This document shows positions 63,622 through 64,000 of a DNA stretch of 64,000 nt, piece after piece (position 1 is the stretch's first letter; each line of letters starts with the position of its first letter). This stretch comes from Paraburkholderia sp. C35. Lineage in GTDB: Bacteria; Pseudomonadota; Gammaproteobacteria; Burkholderiales; Burkholderiaceae. The position numbers and the translations under genes are program-made. The stretch spans positions 1 through 64,000 of the forward strand of contig NZ_QBUY01000003.1 of NCBI RefSeq assembly GCF_003121405.1. The letters are read 5' to 3'. The notes below the pieces were generated by a model, which saw only the letters and a program-made list of their open reading frames with translations, was not told the origin of the DNA and did no database searches.

Positions 63622-63737
63622 CGTTCAGGGGCGCGTCAGTGGTCAATTACAGATGAAGGATTCCAATTGTCGGCTAGCCGAAAGTGTCGCAGCGCGCCGC
63701 CGGCGATTATGATGACTTTCAACGAGGAACTGCATCC

Positions 63738-64000
63738 ATGAGAACGCTCACTGACCAGCTTGCGCAATACGCCGCCTATCATCGCGACCGCCGCAACATC
63801 GCGACGCACTTCATCGGCATTCCGATGATCGTGCTCGCGCTCGCCGTGCTGCTGAGCCGTCCCGCGTGGACGGTGGCCGCGCTGCCATTTGCGGTGTCGC
63901 CGGCGTGGGTGCTGTTCGGCCTGAGCGTGATCTACTACTTCGTGCTGGACGTACCGCTCGGTTTGATGATGACGATCGTGTCCGCGCTGTGCGTGGCGTG
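63738..64000 (+). CDS. Mpo1-like (DUF962) membrane protein, cut by window edge
   Basis: The first 87 codons of a Mpo1/DUF962 membrane protein: MRTLTDQLAQYAAYHRDRRNIATHFIGIPMIVLALAVLL (family HRDRRNIATHFIGIP motif with the metal-binding-type His residues) and further membrane segments continuing past position 64000. Relatives are predicted 2-hydroxy fatty acid dioxygenases. The C-terminus lies outside the window. Confidence 0.88.
   Translation, partial: MRTLTDQLAQYAAYHRDRRNIATHFIGIPMIVLALAVLLSRPAWTVAALPFAVSPAWVLFGLSVIYYFVLDVPLGLMMTIVSALCVA

Noticed and set aside
1..64000. Search for CRISPR arrays, tRNA or rRNA genes, riboswitches, insertion sequences and prophage
   Set aside because: No repeat-spacer pattern, cloverleaf or transposase-like frame was recognised by eye in any intergenic region.

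Overview
The window looks like chromosomal DNA of a high-GC betaproteobacterium of the order Burkholderiales, most likely Paraburkholderia, Caballeronia or a close relative. The grounds are GC-rich genes with Burkholderia-type products (an OmpC-like Porin_4 porin, ECF42-type sigma factor with YCII partners, WXXGXW lipoproteins, a CoA-dependent 2-aminobenzoate pathway) and an intergenic palindrome I recognise from Paraburkholderia genomes. No rRNA, tRNA, CRISPR array, transposase or phage gene was seen. The left edge is not natural: positions 28-61 match an Illumina Nextera adapter at 30 of 34 bases, so recD is cut off by an assembly artefact.

Layout. 1-14.4 kb, all minus strand: a DNA-end-processing locus with an Mre11-like nuclease, a Rad50/YhaN-like ATPase, then recC, recB and recD overlapping by 4 bases each. 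14.7-15.1 kb: a DUF3293 protein. 15.2-24.9 kb, all plus strand: an operon-like cluster for aerobic 2-aminobenzoate (anthranilate) degradation through CoA thioesters: monooxygenase/reductase, SDR, MarR regulator, enoyl-CoA hydratase, acyl-CoA dehydrogenase, thioesterase, Rid protein, CoA ligase, and a dienelactone hydrolase fused to an NTF2-like domain. 25-33.3 kb: accessory metabolism (GST, DHA2 efflux pump, AraC/GyrI regulator, flavin reductase, DUF2252, two acetyltransferases, two VOC proteins).

33.5-38.7 kb, minus strand: an envelope module made of an ECF sigma factor, a putative membrane anti-sigma protein, a periplasmic sensor-like protein, DUF1800 and Tat-exported DUF1501 proteins, flanked by two WXXGXW-repeat proteins and a 34-residue lipoprotein. 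38.9-45.8 kb: small transport, regulatory and enzyme genes, then an ECF42-type sigma factor with a VOC protein and two YCII proteins. 45.8-47.7 kb: a conspicuously AT-rich 690-base region leading into a porin gene with a strong terminator. 47.8-54.3 kb: SRPBCC protein, orphan Rieske oxygenase with a palindromic operator candidate, GT2 glycosyltransferase plus cytochrome b561, and a LysR/glutathionyl-hydroquinone reductase divergent pair. 54.3-64 kb: thioredoxin-like protein, DAHP synthase, SRPBCC protein, MocR-type regulator with divergent acetyltransferase, secreted nuclease with an overlapping small gene, TPR-glycosyltransferase fusion, Crp/Fnr regulator and a truncated Mpo1-like membrane protein.

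Most strands and starts are clear from Shine-Dalgarno placement and 4-base ATGA overlaps. Functional names rest on family motifs read by eye; no database search was run.
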